A stretch of DNA of 64,000 bases from contig JAIKZQ010000021.1 in assembly GCA_024682075.1 (NCBI GenBank), positions 48,719 to 112,718 of the forward strand. Reading direction: 5' to 3'. The notes beneath the pieces were generated by a model, which worked only from the letters and a program-made list of their open reading frames with translations, was not told the origin of the DNA and ran no database searches. This document shows positions 29,704-38,177 of this stretch, piece by piece. Position 1 is the stretch's first letter; each line of letters begins with the position of its first letter. The position numbers and the translations under genes were made by a program. The stretch is from Lachnospiraceae bacterium (lineage in GTDB: Bacteria; Bacillota; Clostridia; Lachnospirales; Lachnospiraceae).

Positions 29704-32634
29704 TTATGTATATCTCAGATCCATGTCGACACTTCCGTTGATTCCGGAAACTGTTCCTTTATCGGTATATTGCCACATGTCATATCTGCCCGTATATCCG
29801 CAGACGGATGAATAATGTGCGACCCATATCTTATAATTCCCGAACTGTGAAGTGTCCATCTTGGTCTCAAGCCAGGTCTTGTTGGCGTAGATGCCTGCGG
29901 CATATCCTGCACTTCTGATCGTCTCGCAGAATGCGACGATCACGGCTGTCCTTGTGGCCTTGTCAATCCTGTCGCCTCTTCCTCCGCTGGGCTCAACATC
30001 AAGGAACACTGGAAGATCAAGTGTATATCCCCTGATCCTGTCGAGCACCATGGATGCCTCATAAACCGCCTCGACATCATCAATTGCCTGAGTTACGAAG
30101 TATACTCCGACTTTGAGGCCTGCGGCTCTGGCACCGGTTATGTTCGACACAAACATCGAATCATCAATGAGCGCCCCGGCGGTCGATCCTCTGTAGCCAA
30201 CCCTGATGATGACATACTCCACGCCGGAAGCTTTCACGGCAGCCCAGTCGATCTTGCCCTGCCACTTCGACACATCTATTCCGAGGACTCCTGACGTCGA
30301 TGTCATTTTCCCATCGGCGCCGAACATGTACGTGACGCCCTGTATGACCTGAGTGCCTGTCACGGGCTTTCCTTCAGCGTTGTAATAATATGTGCTTCCG
30401 TTGATGGTCTGCCATCCGGTATAAAACGTGCCGGAAATGATATAGAACTTGTCAAATGTTGAATAATCCGCATATGTGGCCCTGCGATATTTTCCGTCCT
30501 CGAGCACGTACACCTCGTTACCGGACTTATCCGTAAGAAGCTGTGTCATGTCGACATTGGTGACAGTAACCGAGCACCTTGCGCTGGTCGTGGCAGTTTC
30601 GGTAACGTTGCCGCTCTTGTCCGTAGTTGCAGTGACGGTGATATCCGCCGTGCCTCCTGCAACTGCCGTTACGGTGACTGTCTTGTCCGATATCGACGCG
30701 GTCGCAACAGCGGTGTTGGATGACGAGACGGAAAGGGTGCAGCTCCTTGCCACGGTAATGGTATAGCTGACTGTAAATGTCCCCTTCGCCCCTGCCTTAA
30801 GTGACATCGATGTCTGCGAAAGGCTTAGTGTCACTGTAGGCTTCTCGGCCGGCTGAGGAGCCGGGGGATTGCTGTTATTGCCCGATACGTCTGCCGCAAA
30901 GACAATGCTGTATGGTCCGGTCTCAGTCATCGCAGCAAGTGGATTGACTATCGTATCCCTTGCAATCTCCGTGTAAACGGGCTTCTCGGTGCTTTCAAGG
31001 AATTCAACGGTGTTGGTCAGGTCAAGCTGTGAGGTGTTGCCCCTGCTGGCAGTGTCTTCGGCGTTCTCATTGACCTGGGAAGCATCAAGGACCTCACTTT
31101 CGACGTCGACGCGTTCATATTCGATCGTGCTCTTTACGGTTATGGAATCATCCGCCGGCCACGAAAAGCCTGCATATCTGTCACCGTCAAGAGGCTCAAT
31201 GTGGATCTTGTACTTTCCCTCGGTGAGTGATGTCCTGTAAATGATCCCGTCCATGTCGTCATCGGTCCATGTCTCTGTCTTGCCCGAAGGATAAGTGATG
31301 GTCACGACAAAGGGAATGTTGGGGATCAGTTTCCCGGATTCCGCGTTTATGAACCTTATCTTCAGATCCGATTTGACGGAAATGAGTTCGATGGTAACTC
31401 TGGTGTTTGTCACAATGTCTGTTTCGTTATAGCCGGTATGCAGATCCTCGTTTGCGGGATTCTGCACATCAGCAACAGCCATCGCAGCTGCCATTCTTTC
31501 ATCGAATGCAGAGGCAAGTCCGCTCTGTCCTATGACCTCGATCCCGTTAAGTTCATTTCCGACTCCAATGAGATCATCGGAAACGGGAATTCCCGCATCG
31601 GTGATCCTGACATTTGATGCGGAAGCCGATCCGATGCGATTCTTTATCGCGATTATTCCGACGGCAAGGAGTGCAAGGCATGCGACCGCAATGATGGCAA
31701 GCTTCAGGACATTCTTTTTGCCGCTTTCATATTCGAAAACCTGCTCGTGGGATTCATCGAGATTGATGTACTCGTTAACGCTTAAGCCCTTATCGGATTC
31801 ACCGGAGACTTTTTCAGCAGTGCTTCCCGGTTTCCTTCCGGAAGCTCTTCCCTTTACAAGTGAGCTTCTTCTTATATGCTCGCTTATCTCCGATGCATTG
31901 ATCGAAGCGGTATCGAGCCTTACTTCATCAAATCCGAGAACAGGCTCTTCAGATTTCACATCTTCCGGATAATCATCGGAATCATCCGAATAATCTTCAG
32001 CATAATCCTCGTCGTAATACTCTCCGGAAGATTCTTCATCATATTCATCGTATGCCCGATCACCGGCATTCAGGCTCTCCTCGTACTCCTCGGGATATTC
32101 CATCTCCTCGTAAGAGACTGCTCTGCCTGTTTCTTCTGTATATTCAGCCGTGTCATTCACAGCGTACTCATCTGACTCAGCGTATTCATCTGCTTCAGCA
32201 TATTCATCCGACTCGGTGTACTCATCTGCTTCAGCATATTCATCCGACTCGGTGTACTCATCTGCTTCAGCGTATTCATCCGACTCGGTGTACTCATCTG
32301 ACTCAGAAGAGTCGTCTGTCTCGGCGTATTCATCCTCTTCAGAGTATTCGTCTTCTTCGAAGTATTCATCTGCTTCGGATTCCTCAGAGAATACTTCCTC
32401 TTCCGCATATTCATCTTCACCGGCATACTCATCTTCATCCGGTCCGGACTGATACTCCTCATCAAGCGGATCACCGTAGCCTTCGGAATCCTCATACTCA
32501 TCGGAAAACTCCTCAGGCAGCTTAATGGAACCTGTATCGTCAAGGGACACTATGTCCTTTTCAAACGCAGCTAAATCGGAGTCCCCGGAAGGAGCTCCGT
32601 TAAGTATTTTGTTGATATTGAATAATTTGCCCAT
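29704..32634 (-). CDS. Large multidomain GH25 muramidase-like surface protein with acidic cytoplasmic repeat region
   Basis: 976 residues. Residues 46-225 are extremely acidic with repeated DEYxES/DEYAEA units. A single helix at about 309-331 follows. Outside lie a SpaA-like domain (about 405-510), a Pro linker, a bacterial Ig-like domain (600-695), a cell-wall-binding-like repeat (TGWQTINGSTYYYNAEGKPV, about 739-775) and a C-terminal GH25 domain (784-976) with Asp787 and Asp879/Glu881. No signal peptide precedes the acidic part, so that 300-residue region should be cytoplasmic, which is unusual for a wall hydrolase. It is probably the promoter-proximal gene of the rfbBA-GH25-rfbC run. Confidence 0.9.
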   Translation of the reverse strand: MGKLFNINKILNGAPSGDSDLAAFEKDIVSLDDTGSIKLPEEFSDEYEDSEGYGDPLDEEYQSGPDEDEYAGEDEYAEEEVFSEESEADEYFEEDEYSEEDEYAETDDSSESDEYTESDEYAEADEYTESDEYAEADEYTESDEYAEADEYAESDEYAVNDTAEYTEETGRAVSYEEMEYPEEYEESLNAGDRAYDEYDEESSGEYYDEDYAEDYSDDSDDYPEDVKSEEPVLGFDEVRLDTASINASEISEHIRRSSLVKGRASGRKPGSTAEKVSGESDKGLSVNEYINLDESHEQVFEYESGKKNVLKLAIIAVACLALLAVGIIAIKNRIGSASASNVRITDAGIPVSDDLIGVGNELNGIEVIGQSGLASAFDERMAAAMAVADVQNPANEDLHTGYNETDIVTNTRVTIELISVKSDLKIRFINAESGKLIPNIPFVVTITYPSGKTETWTDDDMDGIIYRTSLTEGKYKIHIEPLDGDRYAGFSWPADDSITVKSTIEYERVDVESEVLDASQVNENAEDTASRGNTSQLDLTNTVEFLESTEKPVYTEIARDTIVNPLAAMTETGPYSIVFAADVSGNNSNPPAPQPAEKPTVTLSLSQTSMSLKAGAKGTFTVSYTITVARSCTLSVSSSNTAVATASISDKTVTVTAVAGGTADITVTATTDKSGNVTETATTSARCSVTVTNVDMTQLLTDKSGNEVYVLEDGKYRRATYADYSTFDKFYIISGTFYTGWQTINGSTYYYNAEGKPVTGTQVIQGVTYMFGADGKMTSTSGVLGIDVSKWQGKIDWAAVKASGVEYVIIRVGYRGSTAGALIDDSMFVSNITGARAAGLKVGVYFVTQAIDDVEAVYEASMVLDRIRGYTLDLPVFLDVEPSGGRGDRIDKATRTAVIVAFCETIRSAGYAAGIYANKTWLETKMDTSQFGNYKIWVAHYSSVCGYTGRYDMWQYTDKGTVSGINGSVDMDLRYT
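32191..32298 (-). repeat. Three 36-bp in-frame tandem repeats coding for DEYTESDEYAEA
   Basis: Units 32191-32226, 32227-32262 and 32263-32298 differ by one base. They code for residues 113-148 of the GH25 protein and are flanked by more diverged copies. The near identity points to recent slippage or recombination, so copy number may vary between strains. Confidence 0.9.
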
Positions 32635-32746
32635 AATCCTAAGAATTATACCATTTTTCGGGCTGTTTCACAAATTTTGAGCATATTTGCACCGCTTTTT
32701 CGAAAACAGAGCAAAAATCCGCCTCAAAAGAACAAAAACCGCGTAT

Positions 32747-33526
32747 TCACGCGGTTTGTCCCCATACTTCAAGGCTCAGATATATGTTCTTGTACATGAC
32801 GTATCCGTCTATGGTCTTATAGTATTCATAACCGTACGGAGCGGTCTCAAATCGCTCATTTTGCGGGACAACGATATAATGAACCCCCCTGTGAGTTGCA
32901 AGGAGCCCTATCTCATGCGGATCCCTGACTTCGGCATTCATGGCATCCCTCAAGTCATCGGGTTCCTGATACACGTTCATGAGATACTGTCTGCCGTAAG
33001 GGATCTTTACGCAGGGATCATACTGGCGGATAAACTGCCAGAACTCAGTAGGCACCAGTGCCATGACCTCGCGCCCTTCAATATGGATCTCATCACAGAT
33101 ATCCACGACATACTGCGGCATATGGTACATATTGGCTGCCCTGACCATGTACACATCGTTATACATGAGCCTGCCCGATGTAGCGATAAGGACCGCCACC
33201 CCGGCTATGCAGAGATTCTGCTTAAAGCCTTTAAGTCCGGAGCATACGCAGACCGCAGCATAAGCTATGACCGGCGTCACGGGGATCAGCCATAAAAGCC
33301 TGTAATAGGTAACGCTCTCGGAGATCCTGCCGTAGATACGGTAACTTACGGGGCACAGGAAAAAAGCCAGTATGAACACCGGAACATAAAGGAAAAACAG
33401 TCTCTTTGCCCTGTCTTTTTCCGTGACCGCCACATAAAAAAGGCTGAGCACGAATAAGACAGTCACAAGCCCTGTCCCCATATGACTCTTTATGACGTTT
33501 AAAATGGGATCCATCATACGGTTCAT
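32747..33526 (-). CDS. C-terminal part of a split polytopic membrane protein
   Basis: 259 residues: three or four hydrophobic segments, then a soluble C-terminal domain (about 140-259, with EVMALVPTEFWQFI and HYIVVPQNE) resembling the extracytoplasmic tail of large GT-C-like proteins. The gene starts with no convincing ribosome site, directly after a 34-bp tandem duplication. Together with the 33574-34635 gene it would give one protein of about 620 residues. Removing both 34-bp units (33524-33591) joins ATG at 33592 to AAC at 33523 in frame. I therefore read it as half of a broken or recently split gene. The function is unknown. Confidence 0.6.
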   Translation of the reverse strand: MNRMMDPILNVIKSHMGTGLVTVLFVLSLFYVAVTEKDRAKRLFFLYVPVFILAFFLCPVSYRIYGRISESVTYYRLLWLIPVTPVIAYAAVCVCSGLKGFKQNLCIAGVAVLIATSGRLMYNDVYMVRAANMYHMPQYVVDICDEIHIEGREVMALVPTEFWQFIRQYDPCVKIPYGRQYLMNVYQEPDDLRDAMNAEVRDPHEIGLLATHRGVHYIVVPQNERFETAPYGYEYYKTIDGYVMYKNIYLSLEVWGQTA

Positions 33527-33591
33527 CTCATTGTCAGTTTCAACGAATCATCAGGTACATCTCATTATCAGATTCATCTCATCACCAGGTA
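33524..33591. repeat. 34-bp imperfect tandem duplication between two gene halves
   Basis: Units 33524-33557 and 33558-33591 match at 28 of 34 positions, and a third partial start (CAT) follows. The period is not a multiple of three and brings in stop codons (the ends MYLVMR and MYLMIR are repeated on the minus strand), separating the frames of the flanking membrane-protein genes. Confidence 0.8.
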
Positions 33592-34635
33592 CATGGCGAT
33601 GAACACAAGTCCCGGCATGCTGCTGAGCATCATAAGGACCGGGACCTTGATCTTCCTGTAAGCGATCATCATGCATACCATTGATGCACACACAAATGCC
33701 GCACACAGCATCCCGCCCATCGTGGAACAAAGCGACGCCGCAACTGACGTAAAAAGAATGAGCACGGGGTACCTTGCGGATATTTTTTTATTCCTGTCAT
33801 ATTCCCGGAAAGCGGAAAGAATAAGCGAAAAAAGAAAAGGAAGCACGAAGGAAGCGAGTGCAGCCTTGCCCTGCCTCGATCTTGCCAGCAGGAAATTCTC
33901 CGGAGTCTGTATCGAATAGTCACCGAACAGAACAAGCACGGATGCAAAGAACATGAAGATGTCTCTTTTTCTGTAGTCGGCTTCGAAGATCCTCTCCGCG
34001 ATGATCAGCATGACGGAAAAACTGAGAAGGATCATTGACCAGGGGAAAAGAACATGCGCCATGACGACGGCCTTTACGCCCGAGCATTTTGCCAGAAGTG
34101 TTATCCACATCGGGAAGGGAGCAAACAGATATCTGTAAGGGGAAAGGATGGCCATTCCAGTATAGGGCTCTGTCATGTACATCAGATCAGACGTTTCGGT
34201 CTGTGCCGCAGCCGCGACATAATACGAATCATCTCCGTCATAGTAAGTCATAAAAAATGACATGACTATCATAAACAGTATTGCAAGAATCGATGCGATA
34301 CCCCAGAAACTTATCTTCCCTGCTTTTCCGTTCAGGACTTTAGCGTATGCGGAGCGGTTCCTTGCAAAAGAGACGGCTGCCATGGCAAGCGACAGGATGA
34401 TCGCCAGAGGGAGATAAATCCGCGCCGCCCCGGAAAATGTCATATTCTTAAGTATCGCAAACACGAAAACCGGCTGAAAAAGTGCAAAAAGGAATATCTG
34501 TCCCGACGTATAGGCTCTTGCCAAAAATAGAGCCTTGTGATCGGGATCTGATTTCGAAGGGACGGCAAAGCACGCCCCTGCGGTCAGGGGAAGCAAAAGC
34601 TCCATGCAGATTGTGATCAGGATTCCTTTTATCAT
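33574..34635 (-). CDS. N-terminal part of a split polytopic membrane protein (DUF6077-like)
   Basis: About nine hydrophobic helices. The loop TYYDGDDSYYVAAAA (acidic residues after an early helix) and TGMAILSPYRYLFAPFPMW resemble the DUF6077/GT-C-like proteins of Lachnospiraceae surface-glycan clusters. I use the ATG 34635-34633 (MIKGILI, 353 residues), which overlaps the preceding stop as ATGA; the frame is open 13 codons further upstream. Its end falls inside the 34-bp duplication, so the C-terminal half is read from 33526 in another frame. An alternative is that two interacting proteins are made. Function is not known. Confidence 0.6.
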   Translation of the reverse strand: MIKGILITICMELLLPLTAGACFAVPSKSDPDHKALFLARAYTSGQIFLFALFQPVFVFAILKNMTFSGAARIYLPLAIILSLAMAAVSFARNRSAYAKVLNGKAGKISFWGIASILAILFMIVMSFFMTYYDGDDSYYVAAAAQTETSDLMYMTEPYTGMAILSPYRYLFAPFPMWITLLAKCSGVKAVVMAHVLFPWSMILLSFSVMLIIAERIFEADYRKRDIFMFFASVLVLFGDYSIQTPENFLLARSRQGKAALASFVLPFLFSLILSAFREYDRNKKISARYPVLILFTSVAASLCSTMGGMLCAAFVCASMVCMMIAYRKIKVPVLMMLSSMPGLVFIAMYLVMR

Positions 34636-36029
34636 TTCTCTTTTACGGATGATCCGGCAAACAGGGACATCCACATGCAGGTCGCGAAAAGTGCCTTCCT
34701 GTGGTCCCAGACATTATTTCCGGAAAAAGCATATATGAACGATGACGTGACAATCACAGCAATTACAGGGATCAGTTCACCGATGCTGCAGATCGCATGT
34801 CCGCTTTCGGCATCAGCCGTTTCAGCTGCATCAGCGCTGCTCCTGTTTGCGGCACTTCCCGTCAGTTCTGCGATCTTTGCAATAACGAATGCAACAAGGA
34901 TCATGACATACACGACGGAAAAGACTCTCAGATAGAACTTCGTCAGGACGGGGCATATCCTTCTCATGACATCATAGTTGCCTGTTGAATACCCCGGAAG
35001 CCCGACGCCCGCAAGCTTGATATGATTTATCAGCGGAGCAAATGTATATCCCGCGATCTCGGTCATCGTATCTATCACGATCGCAGTCTTGTTATCCCTG
35101 AAGGCAACCCAGGCCCATCCGGGAAATTCGATCACTGTCTCTTCGGTTCCGATAGTTCTCCTGGCCGCATCGCCGATCCTGTATATGAGTCCGGGATCAG
35201 CTATGATATCCTCAAGGGTTTCTTCGTCCGTAACTTCCCTTACATGTGCGGGAATATGATCCAGATCCTGAAAATCTTCATTCCATGCTACTCTGTAATA
35301 AAGGCTCATTCTGAAATTCTGAACAGGCGACAGGCCGTTGCCGATCCCGAAAATATGCACGGAAGTAAAAATGAGTGTAGCAAAACAGATGATTGTCACG
35401 GCAGGCATCAGAACAGCTTTTATCCTGCGGACGATCGTGATATAAACGGACAGCACGGGAATGAAGCCGAGCAGGACGAATTCTTTTCTAAGGAGTGAGA
35501 GGAAGAGCCAGAACAGCGAAACGATGCAGGTGTCTCGAAACACTCTTGACGCAGCGATCCGTGACAGATCTTCTTTCCATTCACGCATGAACCTGATCTG
35601 AAACGTGACAAGAAGGCAAAGAAAGCTTGAAGCAAAAGAATATTCCAGGACAGCCATGTGGCACTGCATCGCAAACGGACAGGTGATCACCGCAAGTGAG
35701 AACCAGATCCTCATCCGGGTCTTTTCGATGCCAAGCACCTGTTGTGAAAAATAAAACCACGAGATGAACGCAAGTACAAGCTGCAGCAGGTACATCACCT
35801 GATAATACCTGACAGGCGAATTCAGAAACATGGTCCTGACAATCGCAAGAAGTGCAGGGTATATGACACCGGTGTCACCTTGCAGAAAAAGGCCTTCCGA
35901 CATCCTAAGCAGTCCGGTGGTATCTCCGAATTCCTGAAGGTACGGAAAATTCAAGCATCCCCATACAAGGCCTGTTAAGATCTGCAGAGTCAGGACAAGG
36001 AAAACCGCCGTTCCGAATATGGTTTTCAT
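34632..36029 (-). CDS. Polytopic membrane protein of unknown function in the polysaccharide cluster
   Basis: About ten hydrophobic segments and two larger soluble loops, one with DHIPAHVREVTDEETL (about residues 260-300 of the 465-residue form). No catalytic signature stands out; its topology fits a GT-C-like transferase or polymer-handling protein. I start at ATG 36029-36027 (MKTIFGTAV), with AGGA upstream, rather than the first in-frame start at 36074, which would overlap wecE by 32 bp. The end overlaps the next gene by 4 bp (ATGA). Confidence 0.6.
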   Translation of the reverse strand: MKTIFGTAVFLVLTLQILTGLVWGCLNFPYLQEFGDTTGLLRMSEGLFLQGDTGVIYPALLAIVRTMFLNSPVRYYQVMYLLQLVLAFISWFYFSQQVLGIEKTRMRIWFSLAVITCPFAMQCHMAVLEYSFASSFLCLLVTFQIRFMREWKEDLSRIAASRVFRDTCIVSLFWLFLSLLRKEFVLLGFIPVLSVYITIVRRIKAVLMPAVTIICFATLIFTSVHIFGIGNGLSPVQNFRMSLYYRVAWNEDFQDLDHIPAHVREVTDEETLEDIIADPGLIYRIGDAARRTIGTEETVIEFPGWAWVAFRDNKTAIVIDTMTEIAGYTFAPLINHIKLAGVGLPGYSTGNYDVMRRICPVLTKFYLRVFSVVYVMILVAFVIAKIAELTGSAANRSSADAAETADAESGHAICSIGELIPVIAVIVTSSFIYAFSGNNVWDHRKALFATCMWMSLFAGSSVKEK

Positions 36030-36042
36030 TTTTTTCCTGATA

Positions 36043-37173
36043 TCAGCGGGCATAGAATTCCGTGATCTTGTCACATATGTAATCTACCTGATCGCTTGTA
36101 AGGCCGTAGAACATGGGAAGCCTGAGCAGGCGTTCACTTTCTCTGGTCGTGTATTCATCCTCGCCATGGAATCTTCCGAGAAGCTTTCCGGCCGGAGCGG
36201 TATGAAGCGGTATGTAATGGAACACCGCCAGAATGTCGTTTGACTTAAGGTGTGTGATGAGTTCAGACCTTTCATCGATGTCGCGGCACTTAATGTAGAA
36301 CATGTGGGCATTGTGCTCGCACTCTGCGGGAACATAGGGAAGCTCTATCCTGCCATCATCCGCAAGAGTCTTAAGTCTTGAATAGTAATGATCCCAGCTT
36401 GCTCTTCTGTTCTGATTGATCTCATCTGCGATCTCAAGCTGGGAATAGAGATATGCGGCATTCATGTCGCTGGGCAGATATGATGAACCGAGATCCATCC
36501 AGGTATACTTATCAACCTGTCCGCGGTAATACTTGGCCCTGTTGGTTCCTTTTTCCCTGATGATCTCAGCGCGCTCTGCATCCTCGGGATTCTTGATAAG
36601 GATCGCACCGCCTTCTCCCGAGCTGTAATTCTTCGTCTCGTGGAACGAATATGCGCCGAAGTCTCCGATGCTTCCGAGTGCCTTCCCTTTATATGTAGCC
36701 ATGACGCCCTGTGCGGCATCCTCGACAACCCTGAGGCCGTGACGCGCTGCGATGTCCATGATGGTATCCATCTCGCATCCGACTCCCGCATAATGAACGG
36801 GTGAGATGACCTTAGTCTTGGAAGTGATGGCATCCTCGATCTTGCGCTCGTCAATATTCATGGTATCCGGACGGATGTCGACGAACACGGGAACAGCGCC
36901 TCTTAATGCAAAAGCATTCGCGGTAGAGACGAATGTGTACGAGGGCATGATCACTTCATCACCGGGCTTTAAGTCGCAAAGAATCGCAGCAAGCTCCGTA
37001 GCATGGGTGCAACTTGTGGTGAGCAGGCACTTGGATGTGCCGGTCCTTTTTTCAAACCATTCGTTGCACTTTTTGGTATACTTGCCGTCACCGCATATCT
37101 TCTGTGCTTCGACGCACTCCCTGATATATCCGATAGAAGTCTCTACATACGGAGGAACATTAAAATTGATCAT
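36043..37173 (-). CDS. wecE: dTDP-4-amino-4,6-dideoxygalactose transaminase
   Basis: A PLP enzyme of the DegT/DnrJ/EryC1/StrS family that aminates dTDP-4-keto-6-deoxyglucose at C4. The match to enterobacterial WecE/RffA runs over the full length: MINFNVPPYV, CGDGKYTKKC, PGDEVIMPSYTFVSTANAF, FVDIRPDTMNIDE, VEDAAQGVMATYKGKALG, SFHETKNYSSGEGGA with the PLP lysine, and REKGTNRAKYYRGQVDKYTW. The ATG at 37173 overlaps the preceding stop as TAATG; a GTG three codons earlier is less likely. Its substrate comes from RfbA/RfbB at 27.6-29.6 kb, implying a Fuc4N-type amino sugar in the surface polymer. Confidence 0.92.
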   Translation of the reverse strand: MINFNVPPYVETSIGYIRECVEAQKICGDGKYTKKCNEWFEKRTGTSKCLLTTSCTHATELAAILCDLKPGDEVIMPSYTFVSTANAFALRGAVPVFVDIRPDTMNIDERKIEDAITSKTKVISPVHYAGVGCEMDTIMDIAARHGLRVVEDAAQGVMATYKGKALGSIGDFGAYSFHETKNYSSGEGGAILIKNPEDAERAEIIREKGTNRAKYYRGQVDKYTWMDLGSSYLPSDMNAAYLYSQLEIADEINQNRRASWDHYYSRLKTLADDGRIELPYVPAECEHNAHMFYIKCRDIDERSELITHLKSNDILAVFHYIPLHTAPAGKLLGRFHGEDEYTTRESERLLRLPMFYGLTSDQVDYICDKITEFYAR

Positions 37174-38117
37174 TATTTCCACTGTCCTTTCACGTTACCT
37201 GTAAGATCACCTGCAACATCTCGTATTATAAATCTCGGTCTTCCCTTTACCTCTTCATATATCCTGGCGATGTAATGACCGATGATGCCAAGGCTCAGCA
37301 TCAGGAATCCGCCCACTATCAGGATCAGAAGAATGACCGTAGTAAATCCGGTTTCGGCTTCAAACCAAATGTAATTGATGAGTGTCTGCACGCCCAGCGC
37401 CAGGGCAAAAAGAAGGAAGAACCAGCCCATCATCGTGATGACTTTAAGAGGCAGTGTCGAAAATGAAGTTGCGTTCTTGATGGCATAATCGACCAGTCCC
37501 TTTGTGGACCACTTGCTCTTGCCGCTTCTTCTTTCCTCGACATCGTAATAAACCTTCTCGGACTTAAACCCTATCCAGAAAGACAGCGCCCTGAAAAAGG
37601 TATTGCTCTCGGGAAGTTCCAAAAGCGCGTCAACAGCCTTCCTGTCAAGGAGCTTGAAATCTGACGATGCACTCATGTCTATCTTGATGAGCTTTGTCAT
37701 GATGCCGTAGAAAAGGCCCGCGCTCATCTTGTGGAAGATATTCTCACGTCCTCTGCTGTTCTTGATGCCCTCGACCACCTCGGCACCCGCCTTCCACTTC
37801 TCTATCATCTCGGGAAGAGCGCTGACGGGATGCTGAAGATCGCAGTCCATCACGATCACGGCATCACCGAACGCAAGCGAAAGACCTGCAAAGATCGCAG
37901 CCTCCTTGCCGAAGTTCCTGGAAAACTCCGCACCCTTGACATGGGGATCCGCTTCTGCGGCAGCCTTAATCTTTTCATATGTTCCGTCCGTCGATCCGTC
38001 GCTTATGAACACAAGCTCATATTCATCCGTGCAGCCGGACAGGCATTCGGATATTTCTTTTATCGCAGGCTCTATATTATCTGCTTCGTTGTATGCCGGT
38101 AATACTACAGATACCAT
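37173..38117 (-). CDS. GtrB/DPM1-like polyprenyl-phosphate glycosyltransferase
   Basis: A GT2 enzyme that loads a sugar, usually glucose, onto undecaprenyl phosphate for flipping. The catalytic domain has VVLPAYNEADNI, FISDGSTDGT, VIVMDCDLQHP (DxD) and RSGKSKWSTKGL, followed by two C-terminal helices (about 229-255 and 262-290) typical of GtrB. Length 314. The downstream GtrII-like protein at 38178-39776 may use the product. Its stop is coupled to wecE by a one-base overlap. Confidence 0.92.
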   Translation of the reverse strand: MVSVVLPAYNEADNIEPAIKEISECLSGCTDEYELVFISDGSTDGTYEKIKAAAEADPHVKGAEFSRNFGKEAAIFAGLSLAFGDAVIVMDCDLQHPVSALPEMIEKWKAGAEVVEGIKNSRGRENIFHKMSAGLFYGIMTKLIKIDMSASSDFKLLDRKAVDALLELPESNTFFRALSFWIGFKSEKVYYDVEERRSGKSKWSTKGLVDYAIKNATSFSTLPLKVITMMGWFFLLFALALGVQTLINYIWFEAETGFTTVILLILIVGGFLMLSLGIIGHYIARIYEEVKGRPRFIIRDVAGDLTGNVKGQWK

Positions 38118-38177
38118 ATCGATCCTTTCTTAAACTCGGGCCCGGAGATCATCTGCCCGTCCTGTCTTTTCCGCAGG

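Noticed and set aside
32150..32452. Plus-strand Ser/Tyr-rich ORFs opposite the GH25 gene
   Set aside because: They are shadows of the acidic DEY repeat coding region; no ribosome site or promoter was seen.
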